The notes: generated by a model from the letters alone, not told the origin. Numbered from the stretch's first letter, positions 48,866-60,758 are shown. The stretch is DNA of 64,000 bases from Eretmocerus hayati (GCA_029851415.1 CM056744.1:118142838-118206837); one strand, 5' to 3'. Translations and numbers: made by a program.

Positions 48866-50727
48866 GCCTCTATTGTTTTTTAATATCCATCCACGAAGAA
48901 ACTTGTTTTTTTTGATCATGCCATATGTCACCCAGAGACGACCAACACTTATCCATTAATTTATGGATCCCATATTCATAACCATCATAACTATATTCAC
49001 GAGTGAACTTTAAACCACCAAATCCAGTGTAACACGAGGTTGTAGAGTCGGACAATGTGTGCCTGTTTGACCGAACCTTCAAAACGTTCGCGAAAAAAAC
49101 CGTACATATCATTTTCGATGTACTTTATGTGCTTATTTTAGGGCAATCATAGCTTTTGATTCAGGACCGCGGAGATTAGTTATCATCGAAGAATGGGTCA
49201 AAATGTCAGTCCCGTGCCTTGTGACTTTCTTTTTCTATGACTTTGGGAACGTGGAGCGCTACGGTGGGGCTTATGATGGATTTGGACCAAAAAAATACAA
49301 GTATAATGGTATCAAGCACCAAATTCTACTACTATAAGGGCCGAAAAACCACTTCTTGGGTGCATGGCGACTACGTACATTTTGTCTCACAATTTTGAAC
49401 GAAAGCTTACATATTTTCTCAGTTTTATTTTTTTTATTTTTATTTTATTGATGAAATTGAACGGGTCTTTGAGACCCAGAAATACATTATGGGGCATAAA
49501 TACATAAATTTGATAATAACATAAATCGTGCTTAGAATAGGTATTAATTATCATATCTGATATACACTAAATATGAAGTAAGTTTTCCTCGATGAAAGTT
49601 GATTCACTCCACTCCAGGCCTTTCCGCACCACATGTGCAATTTTTCCATCCCAAAGTATCCAAAATATAAGTCCCAAAGTATCAAAAAATTGATCTCTTC
49701 TTTTTCCGGCGTACTTTATCGCGAAAATTATTTTTTGCCGAATTGTTTGGTCAACCCCGTGCCCTACTAGTGCAACCCTTGAGGGGTTCTCACGTTTAAA
49801 CGTGAGCTTACAGAGATCCTAGTCAATTTTCTTCAAGATATCTGATAGCCAAATAGAAACCCCAAGACCCCAAGACTTCAGCTTAAAGCGTTTGACCGTG
49901 AGATCAATTTCAGTATCATATGGTGTCTGCTTTTGGACCCTGCTTCAAACTGTCAGATTTCATACCCTGCTACCCTATTATCGGTGTTATTTCCATGGTA
50001 CCGAAAATTCACATCCGTGCGCAATTTAATATATATTTCATATGTTTCAAAAAGTCGAGAAATACATTTTAGAACCCTCGAAAGTGAAATTAGAGGTTAG
50101 CACATTTTCGACCTTCAAATATCAAAGTTTCAACGGAACTACCCATATTAATTTTTTGTCTGTTGAAATTCCAAGTAATAGATTACCTGTAAGCAAGGAC
50201 CAATCAGTTGATAAGAGGGAATAATTTAGATGAAACAAAAAGGAAGAAGTAAATGTTCCTCACTCGTGCAATAGATACTTGTTAGTGCAAGATTGTTATC
50301 TATGTACGCGGTAGTAGTGCGTATAGTTTCAAACATGCTGGTTGCTCCTCAAAGTTGCAACTGAGGAAGGCAGCAGACCGTTTTAATGGAAAGTTACGAC
50401 CAAACGCTACCCCACATTTTCTTTCGCCATAGATATTCAATGGTAGGAACTGCAACAAACTTGACTCATCACATCAAATTTGATACTCCTTGTGTAATAT
50501 ACTCACAGGTACCTCAAGTTCATTCAGTACTTGAATAAATTCATCAGAGTATGCGTAAAACTTGAGGTGAGATAGAATGTATATTCTCGTGGTTTTATTA
50601 ATTACAATCCATCCCCTAATCATCAATACATCTTACAACCTCAATTATGAAGTGATCATTGCAAAAAAAATTACGAGCACCATACTGTAATGAGAGATCA
50701 TCAAAATCAAGCAAAAACCGTACTGCA
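48866..50727. other. Repeat-derived, no gene
   Basis: Includes a T/A-rich tract (49,420-49,450). CTACCCTATTATCGG at about 49,970 resembles CTACTCTATTATGGG at 48,520, so the same repeat family continues here. Confidence 0.4.
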
Positions 50728-50964
50728 TCACAACAGACCCCCTAACCTTGTCATGTTGATTTTCAGACGATTACTCTGATTTTGAGAGGTTCCTCCTGCA
50801 TAAAAAGGGAGCCAAAGATCCCGAAGTATTGTGCCAGAAAGGGTTCCTTGTGATGTCGTTTTGTAAACGAAAATTGGAGTATCGTAAATATTATCATTCA
50901 CCGCTAGCCAAATGACGATCCCTCCAAAAATCTTGCTATTGAGACAAATTAACCTCGACTTCAT
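50728..50964 (-). CDS. Small ORF of 78 codons, unidentified
   Basis: The ATG at 50,964 opens a frame that reads as protein: a hydrophobic stretch (KIFGGIVIWLAV), then DNIYDTPIFVYKTTSQG, LWLPFYAGG and an Asn-rich end with a stop at 50,728. No family recognised, no intron seen. It may be a remnant of a longer gene. Confidence 0.3.
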   Translation of the reverse strand: MKSRLICLNSKIFGGIVIWLAVNDNIYDTPIFVYKTTSQGTLSGTILRDLWLPFYAGGTSQNQSNRLKINMTRLGGLL

Positions 50965-52250
50965 TGCAAGAAAAAAAAGGATCTCAACTCTCAACTATCA
51001 AACCCAATTTCACCCGTCAACCGAAAACCACCCGAACAATGAGTTCTTGCATAGGGTGAAACTGTTATAAAACCCGCGCATCGTAGATTCATCAGAATTA
51101 TAGAGGGACCGCATATGCCTGAGGCATGTAGTGCTGTATAATGGATGATCATCTTTGGAATGGTAAGTAGAGATGAAAACAGATTTCCAAAGAATCTAAA
51201 TCCCCGGGTAAATCCGATGGCTCCAGGCTACTCACACCCTATTTTGACATAGAGTCCTGGTATGGTTTGGGAAAACGAGTTTCAAGGGATAAAATCCAGC
51301 CTCCGCTTGGGAAAGTGAGAGGGCTGAAGGGTCCCTTTGCGAAGGGTGAGTTTGGTGAGTGCCGTTTCGTGTAGTTACAATAGCTTTCTCTCCACCTGTT
51401 CCTCTTTCGATCTTCTTCGTATTCAAGGTATACCCTCAGTCCTCTTTATACGTTCCACTTCCATTTTTCCTTACTGTTGCCTAGTTTCTTACTTGTACAT
51501 CGATGAGTTTCGTTTGAGTCAAGTAATAAGTCCAAAATGGAGGGGAAGGTAGTCTCTGTCATAAAATTCAGGGTACACTGCAAAAGTCACTGTTCGAGGT
51601 GTGCAGTAACGCGGTCAACCATCAACATATCATCAGCAGTACTCTCGCAGTATCTCATAGACGAATGTTCAATACACCTTGACTGAACTCCAGTATCATA
51701 GAGTAGCATATGGAGTTTTCTAAGCGTATTTTGATCGTACAGGTGCTGACTATGCGCTATTCATCAGATACTTGCAGCTCGGCTGTATATCATTAATGCA
51801 TTGTAAAAAATTTGTGGAGAAAACTTCAACCAGTGGTTGAAGACAAATCCGTAGTGCTCTGTTTTAACGACATGGCGTGAATTCAACAATTTCCAATTTT
51901 CAATTAGCTGCAGACACATCTATGATGAAATGATTGAGTTAGCGCGCTTCGCAATAAAATTTCTAATAATTTGAGCTTTGCTGCGTCTCAAGACTCGCGA
52001 TAATTATTGAATGTTTTGGGAAACTGCGATTTTGAGTTATTCCCGCTGCATCATAGAATCACGCAGTCATGCACGGTTGCTAATTTCCGCATCATTCAAA
52101 AAATGTTGTGAAGTTGAGACGTGACGAAGCTCACATGATTGGAAATTCTATTAGCAAGCATGCCAACTCAATGATTTGATCCGAAAAGTTTTTGCAATTA
52201 TTTATATAATATATTATCAGCACGGATTTACCATAAGTCTTTCCGTCAAA
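50965..52250. other. No supportable gene
   Basis: A CAACCAGTGGTTG near-palindrome at about 51,828 matches the array at 53.7-53.9 kb and may mark an outer edge of the composite element between them. Confidence 0.4.
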
Positions 52251-53752
52251 CACTGTTTGCCTACCAAATTCACCCACTGGGTGATTATTCTCTCACAGCA
52301 ATTATGGGTATGAGTACGGAACCCATGAGATCAATAGATTGTGGTTCTTGGACAAAACTTTTGGTCCAAAAAAACAAGTTTCTTCGCGTTTTTTTCATAA
52401 ACAAATAGGAATAGATAGTGGTGGTGGCCACGTGAGCCGTTTTGAGGAAAAATTCAGGTTAAGCAACGTTTTTGCCATTCATTATCCGGATTGGTGATCG
52501 CTCGGGTGAGGCTGCCAGATGGATATGGATGATGGGCTGGCTTCGGGAAGATGGCAGCCTTGGCCGAGCGGTGGCCTATAGGCCACTGAGAAAAAAATAA
52601 AACAGAAAGAGCTGGAGACCCGGGCAGTTTCTGCTTGAGAGCCAAGCAGAATCTGCTTGGCTTGTCGGGTAGACGTCAGGTGCGGTATACGTCCTGTTCT
52701 AATCGTACGATTGCTGTGGAACGATTCGATGAAATGATCTGAAATTTTTTGTACACATAGTTGGAAAGCTTTGCTTCCGTGCTGTGGAAACTTTGTGCCA
52801 AAAAATGCTTCCATAAAAATTTGAAAAATCATGAGATTTCTCATCATTTCCGGGTGTGTCTCGCCATGCTCGGTCGCGGGAGGCATAATTTTCGACACGC
52901 GAGGAAGTTTTTCAGTTTTCAACCATGACAAAACTCAAAGCGAGAAAGTTGTTCAGAATTGTGTAAATAATGTTGACCACTAATGTCTAGATCGAATAGT
53001 GCAAATGAAAAAGAGTTTCAGTAGTTTTCGTACACGGCTCCCGGCGGCTGCCGAGTACAAAATCAAGACGCCTCGCTAAACAATCTCAAAGGAATTCCCA
53101 CAACTCTTCCTCTATTGCATCATTTCATCTACTTGGAGCATAACATTATTTACACAATTCTGAACAACTTTCTCGCTTTGAGTTTTGACATGGTTGAAAA
53201 CTGAAAAAGTTCCTCGCATGTCAAAAATCATGCCTCCCGCTATCGATCATGGTGAGAAACACACGAAAATGTTGAGAAATTTTATGATTTTTCTAATTTT
53301 TCTGGAACCATTCTCTGGCACAAATCTTTCACAGTGCGAAAGCAAAGCTTTCCAACTATGTGTATTCGAAATTTCAGGTCATTCCATCCATTCGTTTCAC
53401 AGCAATCGTATGATTTGCACAGGGCGTGTACCGCGGTTGACGTCTACCTGACCAGCCAAGCAGATTCTGCTTGGCTCATCCAGCTTTTTCTGCTTTGTTT
53501 TGTTTTCAGTGTACCAGGATATTGAATCGCGAAAACGATGCCTAACTTGGATCTTTTCCCGAAAAGGCTCGCGCGACCACAGCCACTATCTATTCCTATT
53601 TGTTTATGAAACAACACGAAGAAACTGGTTTTTCTGACTCAAAAGCATCACCCGGGAACCACCATCTACCCATCTCATGGACCCCGTATTTATACCCATA
53701 CTTGTTGTAGGAAGAAAGTCAACCAGTGGTCGGATTTGGTAGGCAAACAGTG
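52251..53752. mobile_element. 1.5-kb foldback element with a paralogous ORF in each arm
   Basis: The outer ends match as CACTGTTTGCCTACCAAAT and its complement at about 53,733-53,752. Both arms contain ATGGGTAT-A-TACGG, AACAAATAGGAATAG, a 5S-like module (about 52,432-52,510 and 53,526-53,577), AGCAGATTCTGCTTGGCT and a frame beginning W-LKTEK. The two frames (minus 52,700-52,931; plus 53,185-53,451) align as protein (SKIMPPA, SKAFQLC, ISDHF/ISGHS, RIPHLTST/RVPRLTST), as expected for inverted copies. The arms are clearly diverged. No transposase motif recognised. Confidence 0.78.
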
Positions 53753-53865
53753 GTCAAATTTTCAACCACCTGGTTGAATTCGACAGCCAACCAGTGGCTG
53801 AAAAGACAACCAATTGGCTGACTATTCAACCAGGTGTTTGTCAATTTGGTGAAAATCAACCGTTT
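53715..53865. repeat. CAACCAGTGG short-repeat array
   Basis: At least five variants (TCAACCAGTGGTC, CAACCACCTGGTTGA, CAACCAGTGGCTG, CAACCAATTGGCTG, CAACCAGGTG) lie at the right edge of the foldback, some reading as palindromes. Confidence 0.65.
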
Positions 53866-55459
53866 TCATACAATGTATTTTCTCGGTGTTCTATCAGTTC
53901 TATAGCAAGATTTTATGTTTACTCAGCAAACTTGAGGTATTGAGTACTGCAACTGTAACGGTTAAGCAAACTCCCACAATATCCAAGCGGTATCTTGTTG
54001 GTACTTGAGCGGTACTTTATGAGTACCATCACGAGACCTAAGTGATTTGATTTCTCTGATTTCATAGATTGATTTTTCATTATGCTATAAACGTCCCATA
54101 GTAGTTTGATGGTTACTTGACAGGGCTTTGACATTCGCTCCTCGATTTCATGATGAGCTTCAACAATAATATTCATAATGAGCCGTTTGTTTATTCAACC
54201 ATAATATTAATGATGAGTCATTCGAAGTTCTTCGCCAATATTGCACTCGAGAGTTAAACATTCTGTGTTTGGTATTTTTGAACATTTCGGTAGAATTTAA
54301 TGACTAGTCTCGCAACATTCTATCGTCAGTGCAACTCTACATTCTCAAGACCGATTAATGGAAGAATTCGCGTTGACATACCACCCAAACACATCCAAAT
54401 TTCAATCCTGATTTCAAAATACGATTATCATTGCCCTGGATCAAGTAATGGTTCTGTCACATTCTGTTTGCATCCGTAATCGTTCGGTCTTTATTCAAGG
54501 GATACTGGTGACACTCAATACATTCTCGAACTGTCATAAGAGGTTTGGGATCGGTAGTATCTCCATCGAGATTGGTCAGAGACCACGAGATTGTAGTCTC
54601 CCTAGCCGGAAAATTACTGGAGCTAAAAATCTTACTCAACTAAGAATACTGTCCCTGGTCCTTCTAACCGATTTCATTTCTGTTGCAAAATGGTGAACTC
54701 TTCTCCGGTTGACAACATAAAATCCAACTTCCATCCTGGTATTTTCTGTCATTGATTCCGATTCGCATAGAACGGTGTATGGGTTATAGAGTGTTGGATT
54801 GTGATGAAGCAGCTAACCGCGTTCATTGATTCGTGGCCGAGTGTACCATTTCAAGCTTTGTTATATTTAGGAACTATATAGAGTAACGATCTGAGAGTAT
54901 AGCCAATGCTGTGGTGTGGTTGAATTTTGCCTTTTTAGTTGCACCATGTGCAAGATTCAAGTGGGCGAGGGATTTGTGGTGAAAACGTGATCCGAGTAGC
55001 ATTTGTAGCTCCAACGCTTATAGTGAAAGCCAATACTGTAAGAACTGGTCTCTTGTACAGCTCACGATCTGGCCTTTGGAATTGCAAAATTTACGGCTGC
55101 AACTGAGCAATCGATAGCATAAGTCACAAATATCTTGGTAATCTTCACATCGGAGCTTACTGAAATCTTATCTCAATAATTGCAAGAAAATTGAGATCAG
55201 TAAAAATAAGCGATCAGCAATCAATCATCTGTTCAAACTGTGTTGAAATTCGTCTTGCACATCTTTTGGAAGAAGGAACATAAATTAGCCTTTGCTAACA
55301 AGGAGAGATCTTGGTCTATGGGTCATGAATCTGGTTAAAATTTCGAAAATGATCTTCCGCGTCAAAAGATAACGCTCAAATGTTTTCGAGTCGCAGTTAT
55401 TGGCATTAGAATTTTCCATATTGACCGATGTTGAAAGATTATACTGAGTTCCGCAAAAG
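53866..55459. other. No supportable gene
   Basis: AGTAC-rich words at 53,990-54,030 are shared with 23.2 kb. The short frames have no domain features. Confidence 0.4.
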
Positions 55460-56490
55460 TCAGTCCCCCCCACTTTGAAAACTCGGAAATAGCTTCGGAT
55501 ATCGAATTACCCCAAAACACGTGTCTCCTAAATTGAGGGGGGAGCTGAAAAATAATTGCAGTTTTAAACCTAAATGTGAGATGATTTTTTGGAGGGCAGC
55601 TCAAATTTTCAAACGGAAGCCACTATTTCCAACTCTGGACTTTGAAAGTGTGACAAATTTTGGGTCCCAGATATGTCTTGCTACGAATTGCGTCGATGAT
55701 CCTCGAAGGTCATTTTTAGGTCACAAGCTTCTAAGTGATGGCTCAACGTGCCAAGGCTGGGGGAAGAGTCTATAAAGGCTTTGAAATTGTGTTAAAATTT
55801 GATTCAAGATATGACGCTCTACCAATTGCAAAGATGACCCCCGAAATAGCCTTCGAGGATCATCAACGCAATTGATAGGGAGTCATATCTGGACCCAAAC
55901 CCGTTACAAAAGAGGGGTCAGAGTCAAAAATGGTGATTCTAATTTGGAACATTCGAGCTGACCTCCAAAAAACCATCAAGATCAAATCAAAGTTCTAATC
56001 TGAGTCAATTCTCGAGCTTCCCCTCGTTTTAGAAAACACGTGTTTTAGAGTTTCTGATACTCGGAGCCGTTTTTGAGTCTTGTGAGTCAAGATAACCTTC
56101 AAGAGTAATATCACGTCCAAGGTCATAAGTTGAAGATCGAAATAAGTCTGGGTTACTTTTCTGAGAGAAATCTCGGCAAACTAGACTATCACACTAACTC
56201 TGATACCTTAATCCACTGTCCAGACACTTTTGATCCTCAGATGACCCCTAGAGATCAACTTAAAAAATTGTCGGAAAGTCTGATTTGCATGTAAAATTTC
56301 ATTCTCCCAGGATCAGGAGTCAAAAATAGAGATTCCCGTCTACAGCAACCAATATGATCTACAAAAAGCTTATCAAGGTCACATCTGAGGTCAAATCTGA
56401 GATCATTCGCGAGCTTCTCCCTTGGTCTTAGGAGACACGTGCTTCGAGGTTTTTCGGAACCATTTTTGAGTTTGAGGGGGGGGGGAGGGC
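55460..56490. mobile_element. Composite foldback of about 1 kb with an internal tandem duplication
   Basis: The left end (CAGTCCCCCCCACTTTGAAA) and right end (GAGTTTGAGGGGGG) are inverted. ACACGTGTCTCCTAA near 55,520 is the reverse of TTAGGAGACACGTG near 56,435. On the right, two units about 397 bp apart repeat GAGTCAAAAATG-GATTC, ATCAAG-TCA, CGAGCTTC-CC, ACACGTG and CC-TTTTTGAGT (about 55,920-56,080 and 56,320-56,475). No coding capacity or target duplication seen. Confidence 0.6.
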
Positions 56491-56671
56491 TGAGATTTGA
56501 GACACCCTCTATGTATAGAAGTACTGTATGTACAGGTCATGAACCATAACTCGAAAACGTTCGAGCGTTTGACTCTGCAGCTTCAAGTATCATCTTTCGG
56601 TACCGAAATGTGATGATCTTCAAATTCTTAGCCGGACTTAGCCCCAGAATGCCATAATCGATCATTTCAAG

Positions 56672-56896
56672 TCAAATATCGTGAAGTTTTTTTTTTTTTT
56701 TTATTAACGCATTTTCAACCTTTTTAGGGGTTATTCTGCGAGACCTACAGTTTAAGGTGGGTTCCGAACCACCGAAACCACCGAAAAGCACTTATGAAAA
56801 TTCACATTGGTGCCGGCCGAGATCCGAACCCCAACCTTCTGCATTGAAGGCAAGGACCTTATCCACGAGGCCACGGTGGCTTCAAATATCGTGAAG
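56672..56896 (-). mobile_element. tRNA-derived SINE, near full length, with 15-bp target duplication
   Basis: The direct repeat TCAAATATCGTGAAG flanks the element at 56,672-56,686 and 56,882-56,896. Read on the minus strand it starts GCCACCGTGGCCTCGTGG, with a box A (TGGCCTCGTGGATAAGG), then a box B (GGTTCGGATCTC), a body with GGTGGTTTCGGTGG, and a 16-A tail (T16 at 56,687-56,702 on plus). Clean duplications and tail indicate a fairly recent LINE-driven insertion. The anticodon arm does not pair well, so it is not a tRNA gene. Confidence 0.93.
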
Positions 56897-58423
56897 TATT
56901 ATCCAAACAATAACCAAAATGGTACTTCTCAACACATGTCCAACTACGCCTACATCTTTGACCGTAAAACACATACAACATCTAGTGACGCACATCACAA
57001 ATATCAGGTATCATCGTAACGGCAAGGCACTTTGGAGAAGGGTTTCACCCTTGAGGCTGCCACAAGACTTGATAAAGGCAACATCTGCACAATCAGTGGC
57101 AATCTCTTCCTCTAGCAAGTATCTCTCTTGAGGCAGCGATTAATTTTCTCAAGGATATATATATAGCGAGAGAGGGGGAGGGTAAAAGAACAGAGCATCA
57201 CGTCAACCTTAGATCCGATCCCTGAGGAGTCCACAGAGAGAGAGAGGAGCCAAGTATAAGAGGGTCGATTATTAGGGGCTGAACTCTGTCAAGAAAGTTA
57301 GCTCTGGCCTGGTGGCAACATCCAAGTTGTTCAGGGAACAATTTAGAGGGTAAGAGAATAATAGGGAAAGAGGGATGCAAGATAACGATGGTGCATGGTG
57401 TGGTGGTGAAACTGTCGATCAGAAGGATCTGCGATGGCAACCAGGTGGTAGTGTTGTTTTCAAGATAATTGATGCCGTTGGAGAATGAGGATTGATTCAG
57501 CTTGTGGCCCCAATACCGCAACGATACCCCTGTGAATGACACCATAATAGAGGAACGAAGAATACAAATAAAACTGCATTGATCGCATGAAATGTTGTGT
57601 ATCAGTTGATTTCCGAACAATTCGTGATATTTTTTTGTCAATTTCGCAATATCTAATCACTTCCAAATTTGCTGGAACACTTCTCCTATCCAGCGTGTGA
57701 AATTTGCCGTGTCCTAACATTTTTTATGCCCGCTTGGGATCTCGATCCAAGAGTCAAATGATTATTAGAATCAAATTATTGAAATTGATCCATCGGTTGT
57801 GCGACCCACTACCATTTATCAACGCCAGATAGAAGTGATGGTGATTTTCACAGTGCTTGTGAAAAATCGATTGACGGCATCAAATTTTCGTCTTTTCTAG
57901 GAAAATTATCATACTGGCAGTACTTGAAGCACTTTTTGAGAGAAAGATTTTGATCTCCGAAGATGGAAGGAATCAGATCCCATGACCTCTTCCATATCGG
58001 GAAATCACTCTGTGCACTGATTTACTCGAGATGGAGGGGTCGACCACATTTGAAAGGAATAATCTCGTCTCTGACTGGTTCTATTTGTTGGCTTCCATAC
58101 TATCCAGAGTTTCACCAATTTACAAATCCTTGATCCACATTGGATGAAGGAATCGGTCGTAAGCTCGTATCACTCGTGCAAAATGTCACATTATTCTTAT
58201 GGATTTATTTCGTGGATTAAAACAGGTGTACAGTTATCTCCTATCTCTTAGCAGGAATTCATCCACAAAAAGAACACCAACCTTGCAGATCCTGCATTTT
58301 GATGGAATTCTGAGGACCACCTATTCCGATGAGGAATGAAGGTACCTAGAAGTATTTCCTCTAATGTGCCTCTTATCTCGATATCCAGCTGTTGAGATTA
58401 GCATTGTCAGTATATTCATACTG
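56897..58423. other. No supportable gene
   Basis: GA-rich tract at 57,165-57,245. Overlapping minus frames (57,198-57,720) have repeat-like, low-quality protein content. Confidence 0.4.
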
Positions 58424-59140
58424 TAGTGTCCGTTATCATTTACCAATATTTTTCATCTACTCCTTTATCCCCTAAAGGGCCTCTTTGTGACTAGGAATGA
58501 AGGTAAAGTCTGTGAGTGTAGGCCAAAAAAGATTTCTAACCCCCCTGTAGAGCCATTTTAGTGGTTCTCTAGCCAAATTGTATCCCCAGCTTTTGGCCTC
58601 TCCTGCGCATTCGAGGAGTTGAATACCTCTGAGAATATTCCTGAATCGCTTGCTGATCAAATTTCCTTCAAAATGACTACTTGATGAAGTCGATTTGATG
58701 CATCACAACTACAGTAGTTACTAGTTTCGAAAAGTAATAGAATTCAAGGTGTCAAATCCGTGAGCTCAGGGATGGCAGACGAGCACTCTTCGACCCACAC
58801 ATCTAACACCTTGGATTCTTTCAATTTTTGGAACAAGTCACAACTCTGGTTGTCATGCATCGAATGGACTTTATAAAGAGGTCATTCTGGAGGAATTTGT
58901 GTCAATTATCGATTGAAAATATATTCGGAGGTATTCAATTACGCTCGTGCGCACGGGAGTTCAATTACTGGAAGGAAATTTGGCTAAAAAATTACCGGAG
59001 ATGGCTCGACAGGGGGATGAGAAATTTTTTACTGCCTACACTCGAAGTTTTCTCCTTTATTCCTGGTCATGGAAAGGCTCTCTAGGGGTGGAGGAATCCA
59101 TAAAAAAATACTGGGAAATAACGGGCACCCTAATTTATAC
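58414..59140. mobile_element. Foldback element, ends related to TAGGGTG..CCGTTAT
   Basis: The left end reads TAGTGTCCGTTATC (58,424) and the right end, reversed, TAGGGTGCCCGTTATTTCCC (ending 59,132). The arms carry inverted copies of a protein-like frame (minus 58,472-58,660; plus 58,890-59,085) sharing GGIQL, RGVRN/RGMRN, PTL, FIP and GKAL/KEAL. Flanks ATTCATAC (58,414-58,421) and ATTTATAC (59,133-59,140) are a 7-of-8 candidate target duplication. Similar architecture and TAGGG end to the element at 43.1-43.8 kb. Confidence 0.7.
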
Positions 59141-59669
59141 AAATCATATTATTACATGACTCGGCTAATGCAAGCTAATTTTAACCAACGGATTTGTTGA
59201 TTAAGTGACATAGATCGATATTGGATTACTCCAATTCGATCTATGTACCTTCAAGGCACCTCGCAATTCGAGTGTCGCAACTTGAAGGATTTTGATGGAA
59301 TTTCAAATACATGAAAAATGAGATGAGGAACGAAAAATTTTTGATTCTACGCTGGATGTTGGTGCGTTTCGTCTTTCCTTTCCGGATCAGACTCTTCAGG
59401 GGGGCTGAAGAGATCCGAGTAGAGGTTGGCCCCCGACGTCACCTAGCCAACATCCAGCGTAGAATCAAAAATTTTTCGTTCCTCATCTCATTTTTCATGT
59501 ATTTGAAATTCCATCAAAATCCTTCAAGTTGCGACACTCGAATTGCGAGGTGCCTTGAAGGTACATAGATCGAATTGGAGTAATCCAATATCGATCTATG
59601 TCACTTAATCAACAAATCCGTTGGTTAAAATTAGCTTGCATTAGCCGAGTCATGTAATAATATGATTTG
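59140..59669. repeat. Palindrome with two 223-bp arms reading as identical
   Basis: Arms 59,140-59,362 and 59,447-59,669 read as exact reverse complements, with an 84-bp spacer. The outermost word is CAAATCATATTATTACATG. The spacer itself has a partial inverted repeat (GATCAGACTCTTCAGG / CTGAAGAGATC). The left arm begins directly after the 58.4-59.1 kb element. Confidence 0.92.
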
Positions 59670-59686
59670 AAATTCCCGCGAGCGAT

Positions 59687-60089
59687 AAAGTCTCGATCGT
59701 TCATACCGATCGAGACAAAAATTCATCCTAATTTATACATCCGACTTCTTAACATAGGTTCATATGGTCAATGCTTACCTCCATGGCTGGATCTCGAGAT
59801 AGAAGGCCCATTGGACAGAATTCTTCCAAGTCCCTTTAATCTCTCACCGAAACAAGGTGATCCTCAGAATATTATCAAAATCCAGGTCCCCCAAGGTTGG
59901 CATCCCCCTTGTCAGTTTTCCGTCATGTATTTTGCGAATTGTCTGCAACTCATCATTGAGCATCAATGCCTTGAGAGAATCTCACGGAGTGTAATTGTCA
60001 GGTCCAACGAAAGCTTCTTCTATTATGACGATGATAAATCAAACTTGACACAGATCAACTTTCCCCGCGTGTCACCATACTTGATATAA
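59687..60089 (+). CDS. Unidentified ORF
   Basis: The frame is open through the right edge of the palindrome to TGA/TAA at 60,089. The unique part reads well as protein: FIPIETKIHPNLYIRLLNIG, GQCLPPWLDLEIEGPLDRIL, GWHPPCQFSVMYFANCLQL and a polar end with YYDDDKSN. There is no ATG at the 5' end, so it is an exon or a remnant. Not recognised. Confidence 0.3.
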
Positions 60090-60758
60090 CTACAGAAGAT
60101 TTATAACTGACACAAATTTTGCATAGAGCTACCACCCAATTGTTCACTCTACTGAAGTAAGATTAAAATATACGATTCGTGGATGATCTCACAGACCTTG
60201 CTTTACAAAATTGAATTCGCATGCCAGTCGCGAGCAGTATACCAGTCTCGTACCGATATTAACCAAGATACGAGAGCCCTGTCAATGATTTCCGTGCTTT
60301 CAAACGCAGCGTAGAGAGCAAATGGCGCGCCAAACAAGCATCCATCCGACGGCTTTGCTTCGCGCCTACGAAAACGGAAGGAGGTGCAATTTCCTGAAAC
60401 GTCTCGTGTATACAAACTTGGGCAACGCTATCTCGAACAATTTCGATCCTCTCCATTCATAACCCGTTTAAACTTTGATGAGCAGGCTTTTGATATTATG
60501 GCCGAAGGTGTATGTGAGAGATATACTCGTATAGACTATTGTATTGATGCCTGGTGTTGACGATGAGGTTCGTTTAGAGATCCGATGGGTTATGGTGTTT
60601 ATAGGAACACTGTCAAGTTAGATGTTGGATTATTACCTGTAAATGTGGAAGATACAAATCTGAGTATGAGCTAGATAGAGTTTCTAAAAAATAAATTAAA
60701 TAATAATATATTCGAAAACAACATTTTCGGCTGAAAATTTTATTTACTTTCGAAAAAC

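Noticed and set aside
56810..56881. tRNA gene
   Set aside because: Boxes A and B are present, but the anticodon arm pairs poorly and the sequence continues into a body, A-tail and target duplications, so it is a SINE head.
57198..57720. 147-codon and 86-codon minus-strand frames
   Set aside because: The frames overlap each other, sit next to a GA-rich tract, and show no reverse transcriptase or other motif.
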